Of a stretch of 37,180 bases of DNA, positions 8,395 to 17,400 are shown in pieces; position 1 is the first letter of the stretch, and each line of letters opens with the position of its first letter. A program made the position numbers and the translations under genes. A model generated the notes under the pieces. It saw only the letters and a program-made list of their open reading frames with translations. It had not been told where the DNA came from and did not search any database. This stretch comes from Anaerocolumna sp. Its GTDB lineage: Bacteria > Bacillota > Clostridia > Lachnospirales > Lachnospiraceae. The stretch covers positions 1 through 37,180 of the forward strand of contig JAQSXJ010000021.1 of assembly GCA_029256725.1 (NCBI GenBank). The letters run 5' to 3'.

Positions 8395-8736
8395 AATCAG
8401 TCCTCCTAATGTTTTTATAACTCTTTTTGAGTTATCTTTATCATAACTGGTAATATTAAACGAAAAGATTTTAAAAGTTAAACAATTTATAAACTAGAGT
8501 TAAAATAAATTGTTTAAAATGATGATCAGTGAATGTAATAAATTGGGTCCTATGTTTAATCATGAATATTCCTAAGTTTAAACGACATGCTATAATTACA
8601 GGAGGATATATGATATAATTAGCAGGGGAGGTGCCCGCCAGTTCGGCGGGGGGCTTTTGAGACTTAAACCTCTCCATCACAACAAATCTAAGTTGAAAAG
8701 GAGGAAAGTCGAGATAAAATCTTCTCGACGAAGCCA
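8395..8736. promoter_or_regulatory. Divergent control region between the ABC transporter and kinase genes
   Basis: This 342-base region holds a perfect 12-bp inverted repeat at 8478-8489/8506-8517 (TTAAACAATTTA / TAAATTGTTTAA). A short palindrome at 8417-8435 lies just before the transporter start. Two TATAAT sequences (8591-8596 and 8614-8619) have no good -35 box. A GC-rich hairpin sits near 8634-8653 (CCCGCC/GGCGGG), and the kinase ribosome site AAGGAGG is at 8698-8704. The 12-bp repeat is the best candidate for the response-regulator site because it lies on the transporter side. No coding frame is seen. Confidence 0.5.
8478..8517. repeat. Perfect 12-bp inverted repeat, candidate operator
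   Basis: TTAAACAATTTA at 8478-8489 is exactly complementary to TAAATTGTTTAA at 8506-8517, with a 16-base spacer. The position, about 85 to 125 bases upstream of the minus-strand transporter start, fits an activator site for the neighbouring OmpR-type regulator. This is inference; no family motif was matched. Confidence 0.45.
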
Positions 8737-8739
8737 ATG
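8698..8739 (+). promoter_or_regulatory. Distant ribosome site with a hairpin before the kinase start
   Basis: The strong site AAGGAGG (8698-8704) lies 32 bases before ATG 8737, too far for normal use. Between them GTCGAGA (8708-8714) and TCTCGAC (8723-8729) can form a 7-bp stem with an 8-base loop. Folding would leave about ten bases between site and start, the usual distance. No other start codon in this frame is nearer to the site. Confidence 0.5.
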
Positions 8740-10191
8740 ACAATCAAACGACGTTTGTTTATCACTAACATGATGATGCTTGTGATTCCCATAATTTTAA
8801 GCGTTATGGTTGTAGCAGGAATGTCCTTAGCCTTAATGGGGATGTTTGGTATAAGAATTAACGACTTTAACGAAGCCGATAAATTTAATTATGTGGTAAC
8901 TAAGGCTCAATCTTTTTCAAAAAAGTGGTCTGACAGTGATATCGAGCAGATTAAAATAGACATTAGCAGTTTCAATATTAATTATAGTGAAGGCAGCATA
9001 TCGTTGGTTGTTTATCAAGATGGAGAGCGATTATATTCATTAGGAGTCTTTGAAGACAATCCTATAATATTATCTGCGCTGTCGGAAAAAGGAGATAATT
9101 ACTTTTCAAGAAACAATCATTATATTTATTCAATGGATGCCGGAAACTATAAAATTATTGTGATGGATACTAATTATAAATTTTTTAGGGGATTCAATAA
9201 TAATTTAACCGATAATCACGGATTTTTAATTATTTTTCCAATTTTGATATTTACAGTTATTATAATTATTGTTTTTTTAACGAATCGTTTTTTGACTCGT
9301 ATTGTTGTTAAGCGGATTATTGTTCCGTTGGATATGCTCGTGTATGGTGTGCATCAAATCAGGGATGGCAATCTCGATTATCGGATAGAGTATAAAGGCA
9401 AAGATGAATTTGCAGGTGTATGCTCTGATTTTAATGAAATGGCTCAGCATCTTAAGAATATGGTCAATTCAAGACAAAAAGATGAAGAAAGCCGCAAGGA
9501 ATTGATTGCCGGAATCTCTCACGACTTGCGAACACCGCTGACTTCTATTACGACTTATGTGGAGGGAATAGAATTAGGGATGGCCACCACTCCACAGATG
9601 CAAAAGCATTATTTTGATACCATAAAGAATAAGACAAAAGATTTGGAACATATCATCAACCAGTTATTTTTATTTTCAAAGTTGGACATCGACGAGTATC
9701 CGACACAAATGGAAATGCTTGATCTTGGAAAATGGTTAACGGATTTTATAAGGGGTATATCGGATGAATATGGTCAAAAAGGCCTGCGCATCGAACTAAC
9801 AAATAATATACAGGGAACTAAGGTTCGTGCAGATCGCTTACAGCTTGGAAATGTCTTGACAAATATTCTGGAAAACAGTTTGAAATATTGTGCAAATAAC
9901 GATAAGATTGTTCGCGTTTCCTGTGGGATAGAGGATGACGGAGCAGTAGTCATATTATCCGACAACGGTACCGGGGTTCCTGACGATGATTTAGAAAAGC
10001 TTTTTAATATATTCTACCGAGGTGACAAAGCCCGGAGTAACACAAGTCAGGGTAGTGGTCTTGGGCTTGCCATTTCCTTAAAAATAATGCAACGGCTCGG
10101 TGGTTCAATCAAGGCTGAGAATCTTCCGGAAGGTGGTCTTTCTGTAAGTTTAACGCTTCCCATTTTTGAAGTTGAAGGAGAAAAAAATTGA
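8737..10191 (+). CDS. Membrane sensor histidine kinase
   Basis: A 484-residue kinase. Membrane helices are at about residues 10-35 and 160-185, enclosing an extracytoplasmic sensor of about 125 residues. A HAMP linker follows (to about 245), then the dimerisation domain with the phospho-acceptor His262 in ISHDLRTPLTS. The ATP-binding domain carries the N box NVLTNILENSLKY, the G1 box SDNGTGVPDD, the F box FNIFYRGDK and the G2 box GSGLGLAI. All catalytic motifs are intact. The stop overlaps the start of the regulator gene. The divergent ABC transporter gene suggests that the kinase senses the same compound or the transporter's activity. The start is chosen as the first ATG; see the separate entry on its odd ribosome site. 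Confidence 0.93.
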   Translation: MTIKRRLFITNMMMLVIPIILSVMVVAGMSLALMGMFGIRINDFNEADKFNYVVTKAQSFSKKWSDSDIEQIKIDISSFNINYSEGSISLVVYQDGERLYSLGVFEDNPIILSALSEKGDNYFSRNNHYIYSMDAGNYKIIVMDTNYKFFRGFNNNLTDNHGFLIIFPILIFTVIIIIVFLTNRFLTRIVVKRIIVPLDMLVYGVHQIRDGNLDYRIEYKGKDEFAGVCSDFNEMAQHLKNMVNSRQKDEESRKELIAGISHDLRTPLTSITTYVEGIELGMATTPQMQKHYFDTIKNKTKDLEHIINQLFLFSKLDIDEYPTQMEMLDLGKWLTDFIRGISDEYGQKGLRIELTNNIQGTKVRADRLQLGNVLTNILENSLKYCANNDKIVRVSCGIEDDGAVVILSDNGTGVPDDDLEKLFNIFYRGDKARSNTSQGSGLGLAISLKIMQRLGGSIKAENLPEGGLSVSLTLPIFEVEGEKN

Positions 10192-10886
10192 TAAAAAATA
10201 TACTGATTGTCGAAGATGATATTTCAATTGCTGAAATTGAGCGTGATTTTCTGCAAATTAACGGCTATGAAACAACCATTGTTACCGACGGTTTTAAAGG
10301 TTTGAATGAAGCAGCTTCCGGCAAGTATGATATGATCTTACTTGATGTCATGCTGCCCAATATGGACGGATTCGAAATCTGTAAACGGATACGAAATAAT
10401 ATCGATGTACCGATTTTGATGTTAACAGCAAAAGTAGAGGATGTAGATAAAATCAGAGGACTTGGGATTGGAGCGGACGATTACATCTCAAAACCTTTTT
10501 CACTGCCGGAGCTTATGGCAAGGGTTAAGGCGAACCTCGCACAATATGAAAGAGTAAAATCAGGTTCATCTCAGGAAACCGAATCAAAAGAAATAAAGAT
10601 TGGAAATATATTTCTCAACTTGCAAGCAAGAAGAGGATATGTTGATGGACAAGAAATAGAATTCAAGACCAGGGAATTTGATTTGTTATGCTATCTTATG
10701 ACAAATCCGGAAATCGTATTTAGTAAAGAAAGATTATATGAGCAAATTTGGGGGATGGATGCTTTCGGGGATATTAGAACAGTTGCAGTACACATCAACC
10801 GGCTTCGTGATAAAATTGAAAAAGATCCATCTAATCCTACTCACATCCAAACAGTTTGGGGAGCAGGGTACAGATTTAAAATATAA
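10188..10886 (+). CDS. OmpR/PhoB-family response regulator
   Basis: A 232-residue regulator with a receiver domain (residues 1-120; acidic pair near 10-11, phospho-acceptor Asp53 in LLDVMLPNMDG, Lys near 102 in SKPF) and a winged-helix DNA-binding domain (about 135-230) ending VWGAGYRFKI. The start is TTG at 10188, in the overlap TTGA with the kinase stop, seven bases after AAGGAG (10175-10180). It receives phosphate from the kinase encoded just upstream and probably activates the divergent ABC transporter gene. Receiver and effector are complete. Confidence 0.95.
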   Translation: MIKNILIVEDDISIAEIERDFLQINGYETTIVTDGFKGLNEAASGKYDMILLDVMLPNMDGFEICKRIRNNIDVPILMLTAKVEDVDKIRGLGIGADDYISKPFSLPELMARVKANLAQYERVKSGSSQETESKEIKIGNIFLNLQARRGYVDGQEIEFKTREFDLLCYLMTNPEIVFSKERLYEQIWGMDAFGDIRTVAVHINRLRDKIEKDPSNPTHIQTVWGAGYRFKI

Positions 10887-10932
10887 ATTAGTACTCGTCT
10901 ACTTTTATTGAGGATTTATGGTAAATTGTTAC

Positions 10933-10970
10933 TGTTCACACCACTGCCAAAAGCAGCAGTGCTGTGAACA
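10933..10970. repeat. Imperfect inverted repeat between convergent genes
   Basis: TGTTCACA (10933-10940) pairs with TGTGAACA (10963-10970), and inside ACTGC (10943-10947) pairs with GCAGT (10956-10960) across a small internal loop. No T run follows on either strand, so it is a weak candidate for the shared terminator of the regulator gene and the convergent oxidoreductase gene. Confidence 0.35.
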
Positions 10971-11081
10971 ATAACGGTAAATTGACATTTGGCATAAGTC
11001 AAAGTTATCCGAAATGGAACAGTATTTTGCTCTAAATCTGTGAAGTAATGAATAGGAAACATTATAGAAAACTAAGATATC

Positions 11082-12413
11082 TTAAAACGAGAACTTCTCA
11101 ATATGGATTTTATCAGGAACAACATGATTGTTCCTTAATATGCCCTCCATGGAATCCATCATGGGCGCAGGTCCGCATATGAAGAAATCCGCCGTGGAAT
11201 ACAGCTCATTGATGCCAATGCGCTGCAAATACGACTGTGTTATCTGACCGAAGTCATAGGAGTCAACATGTTCTTTACTAAAGGTGATGTAGTAGGAAAA
11301 TTCAGGATTTTTATGCTTTATTTCAGAAAGTTCATCAAACAACATCTGATCACTTTGAAAGGCCAACCCCCATATTAAAACTATTCTGCGAACAGTATGT
11401 TTTTCTATCTGGCTCCGTAGGATGCTCAGAATCGGGGTAATCCCGATTCCGCCGGCAAGCATGACAAGCGGTGTAGTGGCAACAGCGGTAATACCATCCA
11501 TAAAGCTGCCATAGGGCCCTTCCAGTAATGCGACATTTCCTATTTTAAGTCTGTTTATAAGGCTTGTATAATCGCCGGAGTTTTTGATTATAACCTTTAG
11601 CGAAGTGCTACCCGTCACCGGAGCACTGGAAATCGAAAAAGGATGGCTCTCCTTTGGAAGATCCGACTCGATAAAACGAATAAAGACATACTGTCCCGGC
11701 TGGTAGACCATCAGTTTATTATTTTGCGGTTCTAGTTCCAGCTCGACTACACCGGGGGTATACTGGATATAATGCCGCAAAACATAACGGGGAAGAAACA
11801 TCTTTGTCACTTTTGAACAGATGTATCCACCTACAGTCAATACCACATACAGTCCGGCCAACAAGCTGAGAACGAAATTGGAACGAACAAACTCAATAGT
11901 CATCATATGAATATAAATGGCCAATACAGCCAAAACAGATAAGCGATGGATCCACAGCCCGGGCTCGCGCTTAAAAACGGTGTTTTTCAGATGTTTCAAG
12001 GTGCGTGATTTCCGTGTAAACATATTTGAAAGAAAAAGCATCCCTGTCAGTGTCACTGACATCAACAAGGCCATAGCCATAAAGCCAGTAGGACCGGCGG
12101 CAGATTTTACCGTAAAATTATTCGGTATAGTTAACTCATTACCTACATGTGCAATAACTGCCAGCATTAAAATAATTGCCATGAAACCATGAATGGAGTA
12201 CATACGCGGCAAACCGACCTTGCGCTCGATTTTCTTTAGGCGCAAGGCGATAAAGACTTCGGTTAGAGTCAAAGAAAAAGCAAATAGTCCCAGGGCAACG
12301 GGAAGTTGTTGGTCTGAGGGTAGAGTTTCGCGTTTTAACAGAAGTGCCGCCATTAATGTTACATAAATAAGAAGCGCAGCTAGCGGGAATAACCAGTTTC
12401 TTTTTTTCATCAT
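11082..12413 (-). CDS. Membrane ferric-reductase-like flavin oxidoreductase
   Basis: A 443-residue protein with about six membrane helices in its first 200 residues, followed by a soluble FAD/NAD(P)H module. The membrane part has two histidine pairs suited to bind two hemes: His75/His89 and His156/His169. The soluble part has the flavin motif HPFSIS (257-262), the nucleotide motif GGIGITP (321-327) and CGP (414-416). There is no C-terminal 2Fe-2S domain. This is the layout of ferric-reductase and NADPH-oxidase-like electron carriers that move electrons from NAD(P)H across the membrane. The natural acceptor is unknown. The ATG at 12413 follows AAGGAG at about seven bases. The VOC gene upstream on the same strand probably shares its transcript. 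Confidence 0.88.
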   Translation of the reverse strand: MMKKRNWLFPLAALLIYVTLMAALLLKRETLPSDQQLPVALGLFAFSLTLTEVFIALRLKKIERKVGLPRMYSIHGFMAIILMLAVIAHVGNELTIPNNFTVKSAAGPTGFMAMALLMSVTLTGMLFLSNMFTRKSRTLKHLKNTVFKREPGLWIHRLSVLAVLAIYIHMMTIEFVRSNFVLSLLAGLYVVLTVGGYICSKVTKMFLPRYVLRHYIQYTPGVVELELEPQNNKLMVYQPGQYVFIRFIESDLPKESHPFSISSAPVTGSTSLKVIIKNSGDYTSLINRLKIGNVALLEGPYGSFMDGITAVATTPLVMLAGGIGITPILSILRSQIEKHTVRRIVLIWGLAFQSDQMLFDELSEIKHKNPEFSYYITFSKEHVDSYDFGQITQSYLQRIGINELYSTADFFICGPAPMMDSMEGILRNNHVVPDKIHIEKFSF

Positions 12414-12468
12414 TGTTTACTCCTTATATCAATAAGAATTTGACGACACTCTTGGCATGAGTATAATG

Positions 12469-12834
12469 TTATTTCTTCATCTCTACAAGCTGAACCTCGT
12501 AACCATCGGGATCGTTAATAAAAAGGAAGCAGGTATTAGGAGCCGGTGAAACTGGACCACGTATGATAGAAATCTGGTTGTTTTTAAGAAATTCTATTGT
12601 GGTCTCCATAGAATCGACGGCTATTCCGACAGTAATATCAGAATGTTTGGTATACTCTTGATTATCCTGACTACAGATCAGCTCAATCTTTGGCTGATTT
12701 GCTTCTCCAAGCATAACCATTTCCATTCCATGCTCACTGAAATTACTATTAATAGGAAGGCCCAATATGCCATGATAAAAGGAAAGAGAAGTTTCCAGAT
12801 TGTTTACCGGTAAAGTAACCCAACAAAAATTCAT
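12469..12834 (-). CDS. VOC (glyoxalase/bleomycin-resistance superfamily) protein
   Basis: A 121-residue single-unit VOC protein: an N-terminal beta-alpha-beta half beginning FCWVTLPVNNLETSLSFY and a C-terminal half ending DPDGYEVQLVE. Compared by eye with glyoxalase I, the metal-ligand positions read Trp5 (for His), Glu51 (kept), Thr68 (for His) and Gln115 (for Glu). Classical metal-dependent glyoxalase activity is therefore unlikely; a binding or other lyase role is possible. The start has AGGAGG about six bases upstream on the minus strand. It is followed after 55 bases by the membrane oxidoreductase gene, so the two may be one operon, although their roles do not suggest an obvious pathway. 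Confidence 0.82.
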   Translation of the reverse strand: MNFCWVTLPVNNLETSLSFYHGILGLPINSNFSEHGMEMVMLGEANQPKIELICSQDNQEYTKHSDITVGIAVDSMETTIEFLKNNQISIIRGPVSPAPNTCFLFINDPDGYEVQLVEMKK

Positions 12835-13223
12835 AATTTAAATCCTCCTAAAAGTGTTTTGAAGTAATATCATACGATTTCAAGTTTAATATACTCTGCA
12901 AATTTCTATAAATTGCGGTATTTAATTTCCTATACTAACCATATTTATAAACCTTCTATGGGAATCTCAAAATATATGTATATATTTATTATACAGTAAA
13001 TTTAGTTGGCTTTGCAACTAATATTTTATATTGTAATGCGATAACAATGTATAAAAAAATTATTTTTATAAACACTGTTTGCCTCGGCTTTTCTTTGCTC
13101 AAAAAGCAGGAAAGATCAGTTCATAGCAATATAAGACATTGTATGATGTATAGAATAGGTTATAATAAATTAAATTTCATTGACTTTATGAACAGTACAG
13201 GAGTACTCCCGTAAGGAGGGAAA
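12835..13223. other. Intergenic region with a candidate plus-strand promoter
   Basis: A 389-base AT-rich stretch without a gene. It must hold the minus-strand promoter of the VOC gene, which I could not place. On the plus strand TTGTAT (13139-13144), a 16-base spacer and TATAAT (13161-13166) form a fair promoter about 60 bases before the decayed GH43 gene. GGAGTACTCC (13199-13208) is a short palindrome next to its ribosome site. Confidence 0.5.
13139..13166 (+). promoter_or_regulatory. Candidate promoter of the decayed GH43 gene
   Basis: TTGTAT, 16 bases, TATAAT. It precedes the ribosome site AAGGAGG (13213-13219) and the ATG at 13224. Confidence 0.4.
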
Positions 13224-13511
13224 ATGATAGGAGAGGTAAAAGATATCTATAAAGGAGAGACAATGTTCCTGGAAGGGCCGCATATTTTTAAAAGGGGAGA
13301 TTATTATTACCTTTTATTACAGTGTCTTGGGAGAAGAAGCATATGAGAAAATCGGACCTGTGCTGGATGCCAGTATTCTGTCTGGTGAGGACTGTAGCGA
13401 AGGACGGTTCACCGGGGCAATGGTCGACTGTGCTGCCAGGATTTAACGGGTTTTGGTGCCTATGCCGACTTTGATTATTTTGAATTTAAAACAGGGGAGG
13501 AAGCGATATGA
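13224..13511 (+). pseudogene. GH43-type glycosidase remnant with internal deletion and frameshift
   Basis: A good ribosome site and ATG open a frame whose product contains FLEGPHIFKRGDYYYLL, the conserved EGPH...YYYL segment of GH43 beta-xylosidase/arabinofuranosidase-like enzymes. The frame then fails. In another frame from about 13315 the sequence reads as the C-terminal beta-sandwich of the same family: ASILSGEDCSEGRFTGAMV, then after one missing base near 13427 LCCQDLTGFGAYADFDYFEF, ending at TGA 13509-13511. The parts before, between and around these blocks are gone, so this is about one sixth of a normal gene. The original enzyme would have acted on xylan- or arabinan-type side chains. 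Its stop overlaps the ATG of the next fragment. Confidence 0.75.
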
Positions 13512-13768
13512 AGCTGGGATTAATCCAGACGAAACATAATGAATTATATGACTTTTTAAATCCCGGGCTGCATCTTTCAAAAGAGCAGGTGATAAAAGGC
13601 AAAGAAAAGATGGAGGAGCAGGTACTTACACTGCTTTTAAAAGCCTGTGATTCGGGATGTGACTTTCTTGTGACCTCGGAGGCTGTTAATTTCTGCGGAG
13701 CGCCAGGTTCCATAACTTCCGCCTTTCATGCCGCCATCCGCAGACCTATACGAGAACAGGGAGCATAA
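13508..13768 (+). pseudogene. Carbon-nitrogen hydrolase (nitrilase superfamily), N-terminal remnant
   Basis: The 86-residue product begins KLGLIQTKHNELYDFL and contains DFLVTSEAVNFCG, matching the first strand-helix block and the catalytic glutamate (in TSEA) of nitrilase-superfamily amidases. Members are normally about 250 to 350 residues, so the lysine and cysteine of the catalytic triad are missing. The last residues (RRPIREQGA) do not look like the family. The ATG overlaps the stop of the decayed GH43 gene (ATGA), showing that the two were once one operon. A terminator follows at once, so the deletion removed the rest of the gene but kept the operon end. Confidence 0.65.
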
Positions 13769-13793
13769 GATAGATAATATATTACTGCAGAAG

Positions 13794-13848
13794 AAGCACT
13801 GTAATTTTTCCAATGTACCATGGATGGGATTATTACAGTGCTTTTTTA
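13794..13848 (+). terminator. Rho-independent terminator after the remnant genes
   Basis: Perfect 12-bp arms AAGCACTGTAAT (13794-13805) and ATTACAGTGCTT (13832-13843), a 26-base loop, and a T run to 13847. Confidence 0.8.
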
Positions 13849-14231
13849 GTGCTGGGAATTGGAGTTCCCTTTTGTGGTGAAAACAGCATGTGTATGATGA
13901 GATATTGATTTACTCTCCATCAACCTGTAAATCTTCAGCGATATGATCAATTATCCAAAGCAAGAGAGAGAACATGTTTTATGAAACAGTTGGAAAGTTG
14001 TAACTTCCGGTATTAATACTGTAGCAAATGTTTCCCATGACCACTGATTCCCTCTTTCTTTTTTTTCAATGATCCAAGAAGGGGCTAGAATAATACCGTA
14101 TTTCATTGCTTACATTTTTTCACCAGTAAGAGGTATAACTGAAATAGATTATCTTAAAAAAACAGCTATTTTTCTTAAATAATAGCATTTAGAAAAAATG
14201 CTTAAAATCATATAATAATTAAGGCGTGTTA

Positions 14232-14260
14232 TTGGGATAAATAACAAATAATTATATAAA
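14232..14260 (+). promoter_or_regulatory. Candidate promoter of the secreted lyase gene
   Basis: TTGGGA (14232-14237), a 17-base spacer and TATAAA (14255-14260). It would give a leader of about 160 bases. The match is fair but the region is AT-rich, so chance matches are likely. Confidence 0.35.
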
Positions 14261-14327
14261 GAAATAGAAATATATAGTATATTTACATAATTATAGCCTT
14301 TGGTTATAACTGCGTTTAAGCCAATCT

Positions 14328-14371
14328 TTCTTTTGGAAACAAGAGATTCATTAACTTATTGTCCAAAAGAA
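14328..14371. repeat. Perfect 10-bp inverted repeat in the leader of the lyase gene
   Basis: TTCTTTTGGA (14328-14337) and TCCAAAAGAA (14362-14371) are exact complements with a 24-base spacer. It may be an operator or a leader stem-loop. Confidence 0.4.
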
Positions 14372-14427
14372 TATATATAATTTTTAGGAGAAGGGATTGG
14401 ATAACAAACTATTCAAGGAGGTAAAAA

Positions 14428-17400
14428 ATGAAAATGGCAAAACGTTTCCTTACACTTTTTCTTACCATAGTTATGGTAGTTACCATGAGTACATCGGGTA
14501 CGGTAACTGCTTTCGCGGCTGCCGGAAATGTGTCGGGAATACAAGTGGAGGGGGAAAATCAGCTGGATTTAATGGCAGGCGGAATAACAGCGGCATATAT
14601 TAATTCCAGTGATGCAGATGGCAATGTCATCACAAAAAGTGATACGCAAAAGGGGAGCGAACTTCTTGGGAAAATGACAGACGGTAACAACGATACCTTT
14701 CCGGACAGCTGGTTAGTTGAACATGAGGGTATCATACTGGATTTTGGGGAAGGACATAAGGCAGCTCTTTTTCAGGTAAATATCCTTGCCAGACAGGATC
14801 AATTCGGAGAACGTGTTAACGGTACGGTGATACAGGGCTCCGATAATGGAAGTACCTGGGTGGATATTACGGAAACAGTAACCGGAATCGCATCCAAAAC
14901 CGTGTCGGGATCAGCCATACAATCTCCCTGGGTACAACTGTCCGCTGACAGTTCCAGCGCCCACCGCTATGTAAGAATATGGAACAGGAATTCTAATTGG
15001 TGTATGAATATAGCGGAAATAGAATTTTTTGGATCGCTTGAGAGTACGCAGGAAGACCTGTCAGAAGATGAGGTGGGAGAGCTTCTTAACATTCCAAGTC
15101 TTGCTCCGGCTTTTATCGTGGAAGAGAATCCGGCATCCCGGGTGGAAAATATGTTCGATGACAGTATATCGACCAGCTATGACAATACCTGTGATAATGG
15201 AATTGTTATGGATTTTGGAAAATATAAATCAATAAGAGTAAATAGTGCCGCATTTATGAGCAGCTTAAATGTGTCAGGCACTATTTTATACGGAAGCAAT
15301 GACGGAAGCAGTTGGGAAGAAGTTACGAAAGAAGCAGAAGCTACAGCCGGCTTACAGATATTGGAAGGCATTCGAAACGGAAACTATTACCGTTACATAA
15401 AGGTGGGGAATAAGAACAGACCATCCGGATGGAGCTTTAAAATACAGGATCTGAAAATATTCGGTGCAGTAAAAAGAAATGCTCCCATAGCGGAGGATAC
15501 GTCATCAGAGACGGATATCACAGCAGATATAGGCAGTAATTCAGGATTTATGACCTACCAGAATGATAAAAACGGTGCGGACGGCACAAGTCTGTGGACT
15601 TCCCTGACAGATGGTAAGATAACCACTTTTGCGGATAAAACCGGGGGAAGCCTTGTAATCGACCTTACCGATAACGGTAGGGTGAATGCATCGGCTCAAG
15701 TGACGGGTATTAATTTTTATGCAAGACATTCCTGGGCTGACAGGCTGGCGGGTTCAAAACTGCTTGGTTCCAATGACGGAACCAGCTGGGTGGAGCTTAC
15801 CGCAGCAGCTACGGCAGTTCCTGTTCTGGGTGTTATTAACGGAGTGGATTACGAAAGCATTAAAGTAGAAGGCTCAGGTACCTTTGACCAGCTGATAGCA
15901 GCGGCGGCAGCCAACGGCATTGCGGATATCAATGACAGCAACCTTTGGACTCCCTGTTCTCTTTTAAGCCAGGACGGGAATGATTACAAATATCTGAAAA
16001 TCGTAACAGCCTCAACTTATTTAAATATATCGGAAATCAGAATTTTTGGACATTACCGTTATTCCGCATCGGAAGAGAGCATCACACCTAAGCTGATGAC
16101 AAAGAAATCGGATTTTGTTCATCCCGGTATTTTAAATTCCGGTGAAGAACTGGCAACCATGAAAAAATATGCAGTAGGAGCCGACAGCTGTGAACCCTGG
16201 GCTTCTGCGTTTCAAAAGCTGAAAGCGGAGACGGATACCTATTTTGATTCGTCTAATACCAATTATCTGAACCCTAATGACCTGTCAATGACACGAATCA
16301 CCAATCTTACCAGCGGAGGCAGCGGGGAAATGAGAATAAATGCCACCAAGGTATATAACCTGACAATTATGTGGTATATTACGGGAGATTCCAAATATGC
16401 GGAACTGGCGAAAAGGACTATGCTCTGGTATGGTGACCATTTTGAAGGGCTGGGAAACCTGAAAGCAGCCAACAGCTCGGAATGGGTCTTATCAAACGTC
16501 AATCTGGCAGTAGGCAGTATCGCGCTTAAATTCTGTTCGGCAGCGGAGATATTACGGCAGTATTACAGCGGTTGGACCAAAGCGGACACTTATGATTTAC
16601 TGGAAATGTTCTCAGCTGACGGTGGAGACGGAATCATATGCAGCATGAAGACAATGTTTGAACGTCCTGACAGTATCGCGCAATATAAGGTGAATAACAT
16701 GATACATGGGCATGAAATCATGTTAAACTATGGTACCATTGCTTATGCCGTATTTGCAGAGGATGTTGATCTGTATAATAAGATTGTCACTTCCTATGTT
16801 ATAAAAGGTGCTGATTATGAGGCGGCCGATGAATGGACAAAGTGGGATGTAAACGGTGCCTACGGCGGCAGCATCTTCTTTAACGTAAATGAGACAACAG
16901 GGCAATATAAGGAAGCCGACCGTGACCAGTCCCATACCCTGGTAGGATTGTTTGGATTAGCGGAGATTGCCCAGATTGCTTATTTACAGGGAGATGATAC
17001 CCTGTATGAATGTGGTAACCGACTGCTGTTAAAAGGTGCGGAATTTCTTTCCGGCTATGCCCTGGGTTATGACCCCGAGCAGATATATGGCTACCAGGTG
17101 ACTTATCCGTGGAATGCTCATAACAGGCCATTTTCACCGAGCAATGCCTCCGCAGGTCCCAGCACCTATAACAGGGGGTTTTTTAACGGGGGTCTCTTTG
17201 AATTGGTATACAACCATTACAAATACCACTCTAATGCGACGCCCGGTGAATACAGCAAATTAGAGGAAACGGTAAACAACCCCATAATCATGCCAGAGCC
17301 TCTGGCCCTGGATGTAACCGGTAACGGGACCCTTTTATACTCCAATGAGGACAGGAAGAATGTATATCAAAATCTTCCGGTGCCCATGACCAGTCCTGAT

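Larger units (their letters stand above)
13849..14427. other. AT-rich upstream region of the secreted lyase gene
   Basis: No gene is seen. A candidate promoter lies at 14232-14260. A perfect 10-bp inverted repeat at 14328-14337/14362-14371 (TTCTTTTGGA/TCCAAAAGAA) lies in the probable leader. The ribosome site AAGGAGG is at 14415-14421. The remaining bases from 13860 to 14230 show no clear structure. Confidence 0.55.

Noticed and set aside
14232..14330. Catabolite-repression (cre) site before the lyase gene
   Set aside because: CTGCGTTTAAG near 14310 is only a partial match to the consensus; too weak to report.
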